Assembly (NCBI GenBank): GCA_037126765.1
Contig: JBBCBC010000007.1
Location: forward strand, 28,467,667 to 28,531,666
Source: Stenogyne calaminthoides
Taxonomy: Eukaryota; Streptophyta; Magnoliopsida; Lamiales; Lamiaceae
Length of the DNA: 64,000 nt
Direction: 5' to 3'
The position numbers and the translations under genes are program-made. Within the stretch, counting starts at the first letter, position 1; each line of letters opens with the position of its first letter. A model generated the notes under the pieces. The model had not been told where the DNA came from. It worked only from the letters and a program-made list of their open reading frames with translations, and did not search any database. Shown piece after piece: positions 10,672 to 20,994 of the stretch.

Positions 10672-11929
10672 TTCCCCCTTTCTTCTAGTTTGTTATATTT
10701 TTTAGGTTTTCTAATGTGATATTATTTAGTGCAATACTTTGATGTTATTAAGTGTATTATTTCTTATGTTTTTGGGGGCATTCGTGCCTCTTTGTGGAAT
10801 CAATGGATGTATTTATTCATGAGAATTTTAATTTTTTTTCTTAGTTCACATGAGGACTGAAATTGTAGATAATTTTTAAAAAAATATTACTACTTGTAGA
10901 GAAATCGATTGGAATGATATGTTGCTATGATCAATTAGAGGCTCAAGCTGGAGAGGTCATCTTATATCTATGACCAGTGTTTTTTCTTGTGAGATGTGTA
11001 TCCTTTAAAACGTTGATTGGCTAGAGATAATTTTATTTGTTCCTTCTTGTGAATTATTCTGTTCATGGAGCATTAAACACTAACACATAATTTTTATTTG
11101 TTGGCTGCATTTTACTCTCTTTATCTGGAGGGTTTTATTTTCTTTGTGATACTTACTTATGAAGCTTAAACATAGTTGCATCTTAAACAAATTATTTTAT
11201 TAATGAAGGTTCAAGTGTTAAGAAAAATCTTCCTATTGAATTTAATTTTAATGATTTTTTCTAGTGCTTTTCTATTTCTTTTATTTATTGAAACTTGTGT
11301 GAAAGTAGAAATTTTCAACTGCAGGTAATAAAGAATTTAGTGTCAAATAACTTATGTGAACTATGAAGAGGTATGTAAGGAATTGATCGATTTGCTTTGG
11401 GAAGAACTAGTTGTTGGAAAACCAATACGATGTTGGAATCTTTGCTATATTGTTAATTTAGTATTTTAGGATCTAATATTGATCATTCAACATATTCATA
11501 TAAATTTTGGTGGAACGAGATCTATATACTACTTTTTTCTTATGTTTGGAATTCAAGATTGTTATGTTTTTGCATGTAATACTATTAAGTTTTTCATGTA
11601 TATCTTGTTATGTTTTTCATGTATTCTTTCGCTTGATTTTACCATTTAATACCCTTCATCATTTTTTTTTTTTCTTATGTTTTGAATGTATCTTTGTTAT
11701 ATTTTTCATATAATATTGTTGTGTTTTGCTTGTATCTTTGCTTGATTTCTTATTTGATATCAAATTAGAAAGCGTTTATAATTGTTGATTATGAACTTTA
11801 ATTGGAACAAAAATATTAGAGAATATAATTGTTTATCTTACTAGTATTGTTTGTCTTATGATGTAATTTTGTTTGACTTATGATGTAATATTAAATGCAT
11901 TAACATGTGATAATATAATTTTATACATT

Positions 11930-12891
11930 TGATGTGCAAAAAAAGTGGTCGAGATATGACCTGGAATTCAACAGGGGTTCAATCGTTGAATCCAGACGAA
12001 CTTCGAGCTTTGACCGTGGAAAGTCCTCCAACGCCACGTAGCTTTTTGAAAAAAAAACGCGGGGGGGTTCCTGCTCTCCGACGCTCAAGTCAGTTATCAC
12101 TCTAAACTCAGATCAAAGTAAGATCAAATAGCTCGAATTCAAGTGTGTAAGTAAAGCAAATGCTTGTGTGTGTTTCGTGATACCTGGATGGGATATTTAA
12201 ATCCCTCCAGCCGGAGGTTTCTCTTCTTCCTCCACTCAATCCACGTTCAGGTCGTGTGTTGTTCTTCGCCCCCTCTTTTCTCGGGGCTAACTCCTTTCTC
12301 CCACGTCTTTCTCTCTCTTTTCAGGGATCATTGGTATGAGCCCTTGATCATAATCCGGAGGTTCCACTTTTCTCGCAACCTCCAATCTCCTACGTATCCC
12401 TAGAATATTGGAACTAACTCCTTCAGCCCACTTCTTAGTTCACGCGGATCAAGACTCTCTCACCGTTGATATCCTCTCTTTCAACGGTCCTGATTAATCT
12501 CTCATTCCACGGACCATTACTCATTAAGCCCGCTAAGGCATCTCTCGGACCAAGGTCCACGGTCTTGAGGCCGGCTTCCCTAAGCCCAATCTTCTTAGAT
12601 TTATCAGCCCAGTTCGGCCCAGCTCCTCGAATCCTTAATCTCTAGGGCCCAGGTTATCCTCATGGACCCATCTTTTTAGCTCGTTTCACTCCATTGGGCC
12701 TCGCTTTCCTCCAGGTCCCTTAGCTAGGGGCTTCTCCGATCTACTCGCATATCAAGGTCTTGGGCTTCTCGGTCAAGCCCAACTCATTTCTCCATTGGTT
12801 TGACTCATGTTATTATTCTTCAACCTCTCTAATATGTGGTCAAGACTCCACGTGTCTCTCTCCCATTGGACGACATAAATAATCCCCATCA
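11930..12891 (-). repeat. 3' LTR of the gypsy element
   Basis: 962 bp, ends TGATGTGC...CCCCATCA, preceded by target copy ACATT. It is close to the right-hand copy except that the right copy lacks about 45 bp (the segment after CTTGGGC near 12770). The two LTRs otherwise differ by scattered single bases, so the insertion is not brand new. Confidence 0.9.
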
Positions 12892-12910
12892 ACTACTCCC
12901 CCCTACTCTC
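12892..12910 (-). other. Polypurine tract of the gypsy element
   Basis: The minus strand reads GAGAGTAGGGGGGAGTAGT immediately before the 3' LTR. This is the plus-strand primer of reverse transcription and confirms minus orientation. Confidence 0.8.
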
Positions 12911-14098
12911 AAGAAGTGACTCTACTGTCGAGAGGAAATTACTCTCTTCAGGTTCCTCATCATGTTTACCTCTCTCGAGGGATGTAATTTGTCCTACCAG
13001 GCAATTTTCCCGCTCACTCCTAATTTGACGGGCCTTTCCAATGCACGACTCTTTGACTTCCAATAAACTAGGGGCCCACTAAGCCACCGCCTAAACTCTC
13101 CATTCAGCATCTCTGAATCGTCCCTTTTCATCCCTTTCTCAATACTCCTTGTAATATCCGACTCCCCCAAGCAGGAGAGAGGCCTAATCGTCCTCCTTCA
13201 AACCCTAGTGGTGCGAAAACTCTTACTTTCTGGCATTTCGGGTTCGGCCCCATCCACGTTCCTTTAAGGCCCACTGATGGTAATCTTTTGCTCGTGTGAT
13301 TTTGTCATTATACTCTTGTACTCATGGATTTGTGACTTACATATGTCTCGTATGATTTTTGTAGAGACATTGTGGAAGAGCAAGCTCGCTAAGGAGCCTT
13401 CCAGCCCCGCTGATCAAGCCAAGGCCAGTGCCCTGGAAAGTGTTGCCATAAAGGAAACCTCTAAGGCCACTCTCGAGAGTGTCCCTGCTCACAGTGCTAC
13501 TCATCCCAATCTGGAGATGGGCAAATATGTACCTGTTCAAAGCAATACTTCAAAAAAGTCTAAAGATCTGAAGAGGAAATGTGTATCATGTCCCGGTTCT
13601 CGGCCCAGTGAGGAGAGTCGTCACAAATACCATACCTGCCAATCTGCAGGAGCTTCCGCTTCACCTATTAAAATTGAAGAAGATCCTCAGCTTACTCCCC
13701 CAGGAATTCGCTACTTTGGCAGATCTCTATCCTCGGAAGAGGCCAAAGATTCTTGACTCCGAGTAGGGAGGAGAAGCGGCGATTGATATCCGATTACTAT
13801 GCTTAGGTTGGGGAATCTCAACCTTTCTATGCCTCGTTATCTACAAGCAATAAGCTCATTTAAAATGTCTTTATTTCTTGTTTTATGCAGCTAAGGGTGC
13901 TGCTCTTCCATCTTGTCCAGCTATAAAGGTGCTCAACTCTCAGCTCAGGTGAACTCTCTGGAAGAATCTCTGTCTTCAGAGAAGAAAAAATATTCAATCG
14001 CTCAAGCTCAGATTAGGAAACTCAAGGCTGCTGCTAAGAAGTTAGATAGCTGCAATACCACTCTGGAGGTGGATCTTGCGGCGGCGGAAGATGCCAAG

Positions 14099-15780
14099 TG
14101 TTGGTCCCGGTGAAAAACCCATGAAATGCGGAAGAATCATGAAATGCATATAAAACAGGGGTGATGGCAGAGTGATTCCAGATTTTTGCATTTTAAGTCC
14201 ATGTGTTGTGTTTTGCTTATAATCGAATGCATATGACAAGATAAGAACATAAAGCAATAACGAACACAACAAAGTATAGTGGTTCAGAGACTCAAGCTCC
14301 TACATCCACTCTCCCTGTTCCTAGGGAAATTCCTTCAATCGGGACTTATCACCCTTCACGGGATCGCCTACAAGCTTTCAGGCTAACTCACTGTAGCTTA
14401 CTCACTTCTTCTACATTGAGTTTTCTGGCTGACTACTCTGCAGCTTACTTACTCAAACACACACAAGCTTTCTGACTATCCAAGATAGTTTACTCACTTC
14501 TTCTCTAGAGTTTTCTGGCTGACTACTTTGCAGCTTACTCACTCTTTACAACTCCAACAATCACACACAAACTACCTAACAAGAGGGTTTGAGTTTGGTT
14601 GGTGTCTCCAACTAGGTTGAGATTTTCCGTTACATTTGTTTAGCCTCAATGCTAAGGTTGGGAAAATCTCTCTAAGCTTAGGATATATCTTGGGTTGCTT
14701 AGATTGAGTTTAAGAACACTCTTGAATATATTTGTATATCTACAGACTTGTGTTCTATGGTGGGAATGCTTGAGTATATGGCTCTTAGCTCTATAGCATT
14801 TTTCCACGTTCTCCACACTTAATTTGATGGAAGATCTTGTATTTATAGTGTGGATTTGAATGTTACCGTTGGAGAGAATCACATTCAAATTCATACTATT
14901 CTGTAAGTTCTACAGTTTTTTCAGGCTGATTGTCTTCCTCTTATTGGTCCACGTCAGCTGAATCTAACGGCTATATTCTTCAGGATCTTCCGAGTCTTCA
15001 GGTTTCTCTGAGTCTTCAGGATTCTTCCGAGTCTTCAGGATTCTTCTGAGTCTCAGGATTCTTCTGAGTCTCAGGTTTCTTCTGAGTCTCAGGATTCTTC
15101 TGAGTCTCAGGATTCTTTTGAGTCTCAGGTTTTTTCTGAGTCTCAGGATACTTTTACTCAGGATTCTTGATTCAGCAGACTTCTCTTCACCGGGCGTTGT
15201 CTGATCAGGCATACTGACACTCAGGCTTACTGAGTTCAGCTCTTCTGACTTCAAACATCCTGACACTAAGGTCACTTTTACTTACTGACCCTCAGGTCAC
15301 TTGACTCAGGCTATCTAATTTCTTCTTTGCCTGATCTGATCAGCTCTCCTGATCAGATCAACACAGCTTCAGGTCAACATATCAGGATAGCATCAGGTCA
15401 TCTGCATCAGGTTAGCACATCTGATCTCAATCCCGTCTGATCTCGATCAGTCTCATCTGCTTCTGTTCTGATCAGCTTATCTTTTTTGGTCATCTGATCA
15501 GGTCACTTCTGATCATCTGATCTTCTGATCAGCTAGCTTATCTTTTCTTCTCTTCTGATTTTGCACAGCTCATCAGTTAGCTCCGGAACTCATCTGCTCA
15601 TCTGATCTTGATCAGTCTCGTCTACAACCTCGTCTGATCTCGATCATCTTCTTCTGATTTCGTGAGTTCCCCCTCAACTTGTTCCCTCGTTCCCCCTCAA
15701 CTTGTTATATGTAAATTTGCTTCAATAACACAAGTTGATAATGTTTTAGCATAATTCATCAAAACTAAAATATCCCAACA
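14099..15780 (-). mobile_element. Solo LTR, copia family B
   Basis: 1,682 bp, from TGTTGGTCCCGGTGAAAAAC to AAAATATCCCAACA, flanked by CCAAG on both sides (14094-14098, 15781-15785). There is no internal sequence, so the rest of the element was lost by LTR-LTR recombination. Minus orientation follows from the sister copies at 42290-43999 and 23391-23951, where this end faces a polypurine tract. A TATA-like word (ACTATAAATACAAG on the minus strand) lies at about 14840-14853. Confidence 0.9.
14985..15170. repeat. Minisatellite of CTGAGTCTTCAGG-type units inside LTR family B
   Basis: About nine imperfect units of 17-20 bp with the core TTCTGAGTCTCAGGATTC. Related units occur in the LTRs of families C (about 26455-26600) and D (about 22430-22960, 47400-47700). 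Each unit contains CTG and CAG, and half of the word TGAGTCA bound by plant bZIP proteins. The following 15300-15660 is dense in TGATCA palindromes. Confidence 0.75.
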
Positions 15781-15931
15781 CCAAGCAAGGAGCTCAAGCT
15801 CAGTTGGCATCGTTGTATGCTCTGGAGCAAGTAATCTGCGAGGAGGCTCACTTTCTGGGGGTTAAAGGATGTCTAAACTCTGTGTTTGAGGCTGACACGG
15901 GTCAGCAATTTCTCCATTCTCTTCGCTAGAA

Positions 15932-16740
15932 AGTTTTAGAGTGAACCCTCCCTCGAGGGACTTATTAACTCAGGATCTTAATTAAAAGGTTTTAGACTCG
16001 ACATTCCTCAAGGAATGTAATTTCTCAAGGTCATAATAAAAAAGTGTTAATTTAAACCCGAAGCACTTCGTAAGACCAAACTTTCCCATCGAAGAACGTT
16101 TATCTCAAACGCAATAGTATAAACTCCAAATTCTCAAACTAAGCACATACCACATGCATGAAACTATGAACCAGATTTCTCCGGCCACACATAAATCTCA
16201 TGTTTAAAATTATAAACTCAGCATCCTCCAAATAGACACATATATCATGCGTATAATCATAAACTCCATTTTCAAAGCACATCTTTCAAGCAAACTCAAA
16301 AATCCTCAAACTAAACACATGTTGCATGCATAAAGTTGTAAAGCTCAATACCCTCCAACATGTATAAATAGAATTCAAATTCCCTACACATGTTTGAACA
16401 AATTCATCTCATATACGCAACCACCAATATAAGGAAAGTGCGTAAGTACCTCTGAGCCTAAGGAGCTCTGTAATCAGCTCAAACCAGACTTCATTTACCT
16501 CTCCAAAGGTTTTATGTATTCCATCGGATAGCTCCATGAGACCTCTTCTCTTGTGAAGCCCACTTTCTAGTCCTCCTCCAATCAAGCTCAATCTCCGAAT
16601 CTTCTTTGTCTGGGCCCACTCTCCGGGCTTTCTCTAGCGGAGTCCCTTCTTGTGGTATTCCTGGATCATCAATTCCTGCTTCTGACTAGGAGGATTGCCA
16701 GGAGGATGGTCGGTGATTTTGATAAGTTGGCTTCCCAGGT
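15932..16740. other. Non-coding part of the gypsy 3' region
   Basis: AT-rich DNA with diverged repeats of the type CATGTTGCATGCATAAA and AACTCCAAATTC. It contains early degenerate versions of the 55-bp unit that follows (GTTTTAGACTCGACATTCC near 15980). No coding capacity is seen. Confidence 0.5.
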
Positions 16741-17075
16741 TAATCCTTAATTAAATCCTTTTTTGATTCGACACCCGTTGATGGCCTTAATTTCTCAGAA
16801 CCTTAATTAAAAGGTTTTTGATTCGACACCCATTGAGGGCCTTAATTTCTCAGAACCTTAATTAAAAGGTTTTTGATTCGACACCCGTTTAGGGCCTTAA
16901 TTTCTCAGAACCTTAATTAAAAGGTTTTTTGATTCGACACCCGTTGAGGGCCTTAATTTTTCAGAACCTTAATTAAAAAAAAATTTATTCGACATCTGTT
17001 GAGGGTCTTAATTTCTAACCTTAATTAAAAGTTTTTTGATTCGACACCCATTGAGGGTCTTAATTTCTCAACTCA
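16741..17075. repeat. Tandem repeat, six units of about 55 bp
   Basis: Units start with GATTCGACACCC at 16765, 16820, 16875, 16931, about 16986 and 17038. Each continues (G/C)TTGAGGGCCTTAATTTCTC and then an AACCTTAATTAAAAGG stretch. The tract lies between the pol remnant and the antisense gene of the gypsy element. Hypervariable tandem repeats in this region are known for Tat/Ogre-type elements and can seed satellite DNA. Confidence 0.9.
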
Positions 17076-17302
17076 GGTAATTCATCGATTCAAAAATGCA
17101 AATGCTTCATTGATATAGTAAAGGATAAATCAACGTAGACCATACATCACTTAGATCTACGCCAGCCAAATCAAAACCTCCTTATAGTAAAACCCAATGG
17201 GAAACCTATAAGCAGGGAAAAAAAGTACTGGTGAAGCTAAAAAATGCAACTAAAAAGTAAACTAACAACTCCCCCTGCTTCCTCGAGGATGCAGGTCTTC
17301 TC

Positions 17303-17895
17303 TTAAACGAAGAATTTCTTCAAGTCGCACACATTCCAAGGGTGAGCTATATGTCTCCCTTCCATGTCTTGCAGCATGTATGCTCCTCCCTTCGAGGCTT
17401 GCGTAACCTTGTAGGGACCTTCCCAATTAGCCTCCAGTAATCTTGCCTTTTTCACCTCAGGATCATCTCCTTTGACTCTTTCTAGTTTGTCCTGTACATT
17501 CTTATCCGCCACTCGTACGGCTTCCACATAGCATTTTCTTGTCAGGGTTTGATCTCCACTGACCTTTCCTAATTTCTCTCCTACTGGAAATTTCATCTTC
17601 ATGTGGTAAGTGGACACCGCTGCTTGAAAGGCATTTAGCATCGGTCTTCCAAAGATCACATTGTACGATGCAGGTGCTTGCACCAATGAGAAAATTCACC
17701 ATCAGGACTCTCCTTCTAGGATGCTCACCCAGTCCCACCTGCAGGGTAACACCTTCTATAAACCCGTAGAGAGATGTCTCCACAGGTCGTAATTTCACAT
17801 TCAGCTCCATTCTCTTTTAGCAATCCCACATCATGATATCAGCTGAGCTTCTTGTATCCACAAAGATCCTGGCCACATCATATCATGCAATGTTA
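17303..17895 (-). pseudogene. Gypsy protease joined in frame to an integrase C-terminus
   Basis: Read on the minus strand, TTNIA, a stop, then YDVARIFVDTRSSADIM mark the start of a retropepsin (about 17890-17835). The active-site triad is DTR where DTG or DSG is expected, so the catalytic loop is mutated. A second stop follows at about 17822-17820. The protease body continues through LQVGLGEHPRRRVLMVNFLI and YNVIFGRPMLNAF (about 17690-17640). After QDKLERVKG the frame jumps without a break to WEGPYKV...YMLQDMEGR...WNVCDLKKFF, the C-terminal domain of a Tat-type integrase, ending at 17303. Reverse transcriptase, RNase H and the catalytic core of integrase have been deleted. A frame change between the 17502-17810 and 17303-17686 segments is also visible. 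Confidence 0.7.
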
Positions 17896-18529
17896 GTTGT
17901 AATTATCAAGGCATCAGTATGGGGTTCCCTTGATCCCCCTCCATCATCGGGGTCAAATGAGATTCGCAGAGCTGCCTCCACTTTTCCTACTTCATTCACT
18001 TCCATCATTTCCATCATTTCCTTCTCACAACCTGTCTCCAGTTCAAGAATGCTTTTCTTCCGAGCTCGGAAAGAATCACCGACAGCTGGACCTCCAACTA
18101 TGATCAACTCCCTCCTCTGTGCTAGAGGTTTTTCAGCCTCCTCTTTCCTCCTCTTATCCCGATCATCCGTCTTTTCCTCTTACTCTCTTCTCTTACTCCC
18201 TCGAGAGCTCTGTCCGTTTTTGTAAACGAACTCCTTCAGGTGATCCGCCTGGATCAACCTTTCAATCTCATCCTTCAAAGGAAACATTGGTTAGCATCAT
18301 GGCCATAATCGTTAGGAAAATGATAAAACCGACCAGACTCTGGCTTCGATGGTCCTCTCGCTCTGGACCACAAAAATTTCATTTATGGGAGGTCTCCTGC
18401 CACCTCCAGAACCTCTGCTGGCTGTATCCTCAAGGGGTTGTATTTCTCAAACCTAGGTACGTGTGGACTTTGCCCTGGTCTCAGTCTCACTCTCATTCCT
18501 ACTTCTCCTAGGATCCGATTCTCTCCTTT

Positions 18530-19880
18530 TATCATTGTGTGTGTGTTAGTTTAGTCTCAGCCTTCTTGGGTTTCCTGATCTCCTCCAGAGTGATGTACTT
18601 CTCAGCCCTATTCAGTAGATCATCGAAGGACGTCACAAGTTTCTTGGCGAGGGATGAAAATAAGTCCTCATCCCGCAATCCAATAGTCAGAGCATTGATC
18701 TTCATCTCTGGAGTAGCTGTAGGAATCTCCAGAGCTGCCTGATTGAAACACTTCATAAATTCTCTTAAGCTTTCGTTTTCCCCTGCCTCATGTTGAAAAG
18801 AGTCAGGGTTGCCCTCAATTGCCTCCTGGCACTGCCAAATTGATGCAGGAACATCTGGCTGAAACCTACAAACGAGTGTATACTATTTGGGCCCAGCTGG
18901 CTAAACCATTGATGAGCAGCTTTCGACAAAGTAGTTAGGAAGACCCTACACGTCATACCCTCCCCATATCGATGTAATAAAGCAGCATTCTCAAAACGAA
19001 CTAAGTGTTCATAAGGATCAATAGTACCATCATACTCAAATATTAATGGCTTAAATTAAAGGGCAATTCATCACTCAAAATATCCTCAGAAAACTGACAA
19101 CCAGCAACGGGTCTAGTATCACTTACTTGTTTCAACTGTTTTCTCATCGTCTCCATTTCTTTCTAAAGAGACAGCAACCGATGACTGACTCCTCCATCAT
19201 ATGTTGGATCGGAACTCTCCTCCATATGCAACGTCTCTGTTTTCCGAGGTGGGCTATCTTGGCCCCCTCCTCTCTCTTTTTTGCTCCGCGTTGGTGGAGC
19301 TCCTTCTTCCTGAATGTTCTTCCTTCGAGGATCTCTCTGTTCTGCATGGGACTCATCTCCTTGTCTCTGTCCAGTCTGATCATGGGGAATTTGGCTCCCT
19401 CTCCCCTTCAAATCTCCTACATAACCCGGCTGCTGCTGATGGGTACTGCTCCTTCCTGCAAAGACGCTCTCCACCGCCTTGGTAGATCACTAAGTTGATC
19501 CATATTGACAGACACCACAGTAGGGTTTGGTGGCGTGGTATGTGGCACCTCCTTAGAGGTGCCTGTTATCGTAGGACCATGAGATTGAGGGGTTGAAATT
19601 GGCTTCCCTCCTCTTCATCCTAATCCTGGAGATGCCGAAAGTGGTCCACCTCCTCCTTGACCCATAACTTCCACTGGAGTAGAGTTCGTTGATACTTTCG
19701 ATGGAGGGGGTCCAGTTGGATTTCCCCTCCCAGCTGCACGAGTGTCCCCCATGAATGCTGAGGAAGACCCTGGTGTAGTTGTTCCCCTACCCACAGGTGG
19801 CATCCCGAAAAGAGGGGGTGCCGTAGGGGTTGGTTGAGATTCCCTCCTGGGATTTCCGGTAGGAACCTGTTGTCTGGGTT
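18530..19880 (-). pseudogene. Gypsy Gag, broken
   Basis: The core from about 19070 to 18530 (minus) matches plant gypsy Gag: DPYEHLVRFENAALLHRY, then the AAHQWFSQLGPNSIHSF signature of the retrotransposon Gag family (about 18920-18880), then FNQAALEIPTATPEMKINAL and LLNRAEKYITLEE. A frame change lies near 18760-18780 and stops occur upstream near 19040. The N-terminal part (19160-19880) is Pro/Gly/Arg-rich and spread over several frames. Gag would form the particle that packages the RNA. The stretch 17900-18530 includes the Gag-protease linker (ALRISFDPDD...EPHTDALII) and no further domain. Confidence 0.7.
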
Positions 19881-19912
19881 GACTGGGTTAGAATTTGTTC
19901 GGAAACAATGTT

Positions 19913-19931
19913 CCCACAGAAGGCGCCAATT
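19913..19931 (-). other. Primer binding site of the gypsy element
   Basis: The minus strand reads AATTGGCGCCTTCTGTGGG directly after the 5' LTR. The TTGGCGCC word is typical of Tat/Athila-type gypsy elements. Confidence 0.7.
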
Positions 19932-20854
19932 TGATGTGCAAAAAAAGTGGTCGAGATATGACTTAGAATTCAACAGAGGTTTGATCGTTGAATCCTGAAG
20001 AACTTCGAGCTTTGACCGTGGAAAATCTTCCAACGCCACGTAAGCATCCGAAAAACACGCGGGGGGTCTCAACGCGGGCTCTCCGATGCTCAAGTCAGTT
20101 ATCACTCTAAACTCAGATCAAAGTAAGATCAAATAACTCGAATTCAAGTGTGGAAGTAAAGCTAATACTTGTGTGTGTTTCGTGATACCTTGATGGGATA
20201 TTTAAATCCCTCCAGTCGGAGGTTTCTCTTCTTCCTCCACTCAATCCACGTTCAGGTCGTGTGTTGTTCTTCACCCCCTCTTTTCTTGGGGCTAACTCCT
20301 TTCTACCACGTCTTTCTCTCTCTTTTCAGGGATCATTGGTATGTGCCCTTGATCATAATCTGGAGGTTCTGTTTTTCTCGCAACCTCCAATCTCCTGCGT
20401 ATAACTCCCTTGAATATCAGAACTAACTCCTTCAGCCCACTTCTTATGTCACGCGGATCAAGACTCTCTCACCGTTGATATCCTCTCTTTCAAAGGTCCT
20501 GATTAATCTTTCATTCCATGGGCCATTACTCATTAAGCCCGCTAAGGCATCTCTCGGACCAAGGTCCACGGTCTTGAGGCCGGCTTCCCTAGGCCTAATC
20601 TTCTTAGATTTATCAGCCCAGTTCGGCCCAGCTCCTTGAATCCTTAATCTTTAGGTCCTAGGTTATCCTCATGGACCCATCTTTTTAGCTCGTTTCAGTC
20701 CATTGGGCCTCGCTTTCCTCCAGGTCCCTTAGCTAGGGGCTTCTCCGATCTACTCGCATATCAAGGTCTTGGGCATTATTCTTCAACCCCTCTAATATAT
20801 GGTCAAGCCTCCACGTGTCTCTCTCCCATTGGACGACATAAATATTCCCCATCA
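19932..20854 (-). repeat. 5' LTR of the gypsy element
   Basis: 923 bp, the same ends as the left copy, followed by the target copy ACATT at 20855-20859. It has a deletion of about 45 bp relative to the left copy near 20770. Confidence 0.9.
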
Positions 20855-20909
20855 ACATTGAATCTAAGTCATATTGTGTTCCTTATAACGTAATCCTGTT
20901 TGTCTTTAG

Positions 20910-20994
20910 GTGTGATATTATGAAGAGAAGGTGGCATCAATGGGTGGCAAAAACAATGACAAGAAATGAGTTAGAAGACCAAGCCAAAGAATGA
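20910..20994 (+). CDS. Terminal exon-like piece inside the Mutator-like element
   Basis: A good 3' splice site (TTTGTCTTTAG, ending at 20909) precedes an open segment that ends with TGA at 20992-20994. From the ATG at 20920 it encodes 24 residues (MKRRWHQWVAKTMTRNEL then an acidic tail). It probably belongs with the exon at 10570 as one small captured or element-encoded gene. No family is recognised. About 760 bp of AT-rich DNA follow up to the terminal repeat. Confidence 0.3.

Larger units (their letters stand above)
13365..15931 (+). pseudogene. Antisense gene of the Tat-like gypsy element, split by a solo LTR
   Basis: This unit runs opposite to gag-pol, between the pol remnant and the 3' LTR. 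An intron is suggested at 13278-13364 (GTAATC...TTTTTGTAG). The exon from 13365 to about 13756 is Ser/Pro/Lys-rich (ETLWKSKLAKEPSSPAD, KKSKDLKRK). A second acceptor (TTTTATGCAG) ends at 13890. The next exon encodes a coiled coil (AQVNSLEESLSSEKKKYSIA) and is cut at 14098 by a solo LTR. The same frame resumes at 15786 and ends at TAG near 15931. Antisense ORFs at this place are known in Tat elements; their products are thought to relate to plant mobile-domain proteins, but I cannot assign a function. Introns are predicted from splice sites only. Confidence 0.5.
11930..20854 (-). mobile_element. Ty3/gypsy element, Tat-like, deleted for most of pol
   Basis: LTRs at 11930-12891 and 19932-20854 share ends TGATGTGC...CCCATCA. 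The flanks 11925-11929 and 20855-20859 are both ACATT, a clean 5-bp target duplication. In minus orientation the order is: 5' LTR, primer site, gag (about 19070-18530), protease, a fragment of integrase C-terminus, a tandem-repeat tract, an antisense intron-containing gene, polypurine tract, 3' LTR. Reverse transcriptase, RNase H and the integrase core are missing, so it is non-autonomous. Gag sequence, the antisense gene and the position of the tandem repeats fit the Tat/Retand lineage. It is 8,925 bp, including a 1.7-kb solo LTR of another family. Confidence 0.85.

Noticed and set aside
14985..15170. Regular short repeats resembling a CRISPR array
   Set aside because: Units are contiguous, imperfect and lie inside a plant LTR; there are no unique spacers and no cas genes.
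17833..18511. Two 130-codon + strand frames in the gypsy region
   Set aside because: They are the opposite strand of the gypsy protease/Gag linker; the minus-strand readings match known families.
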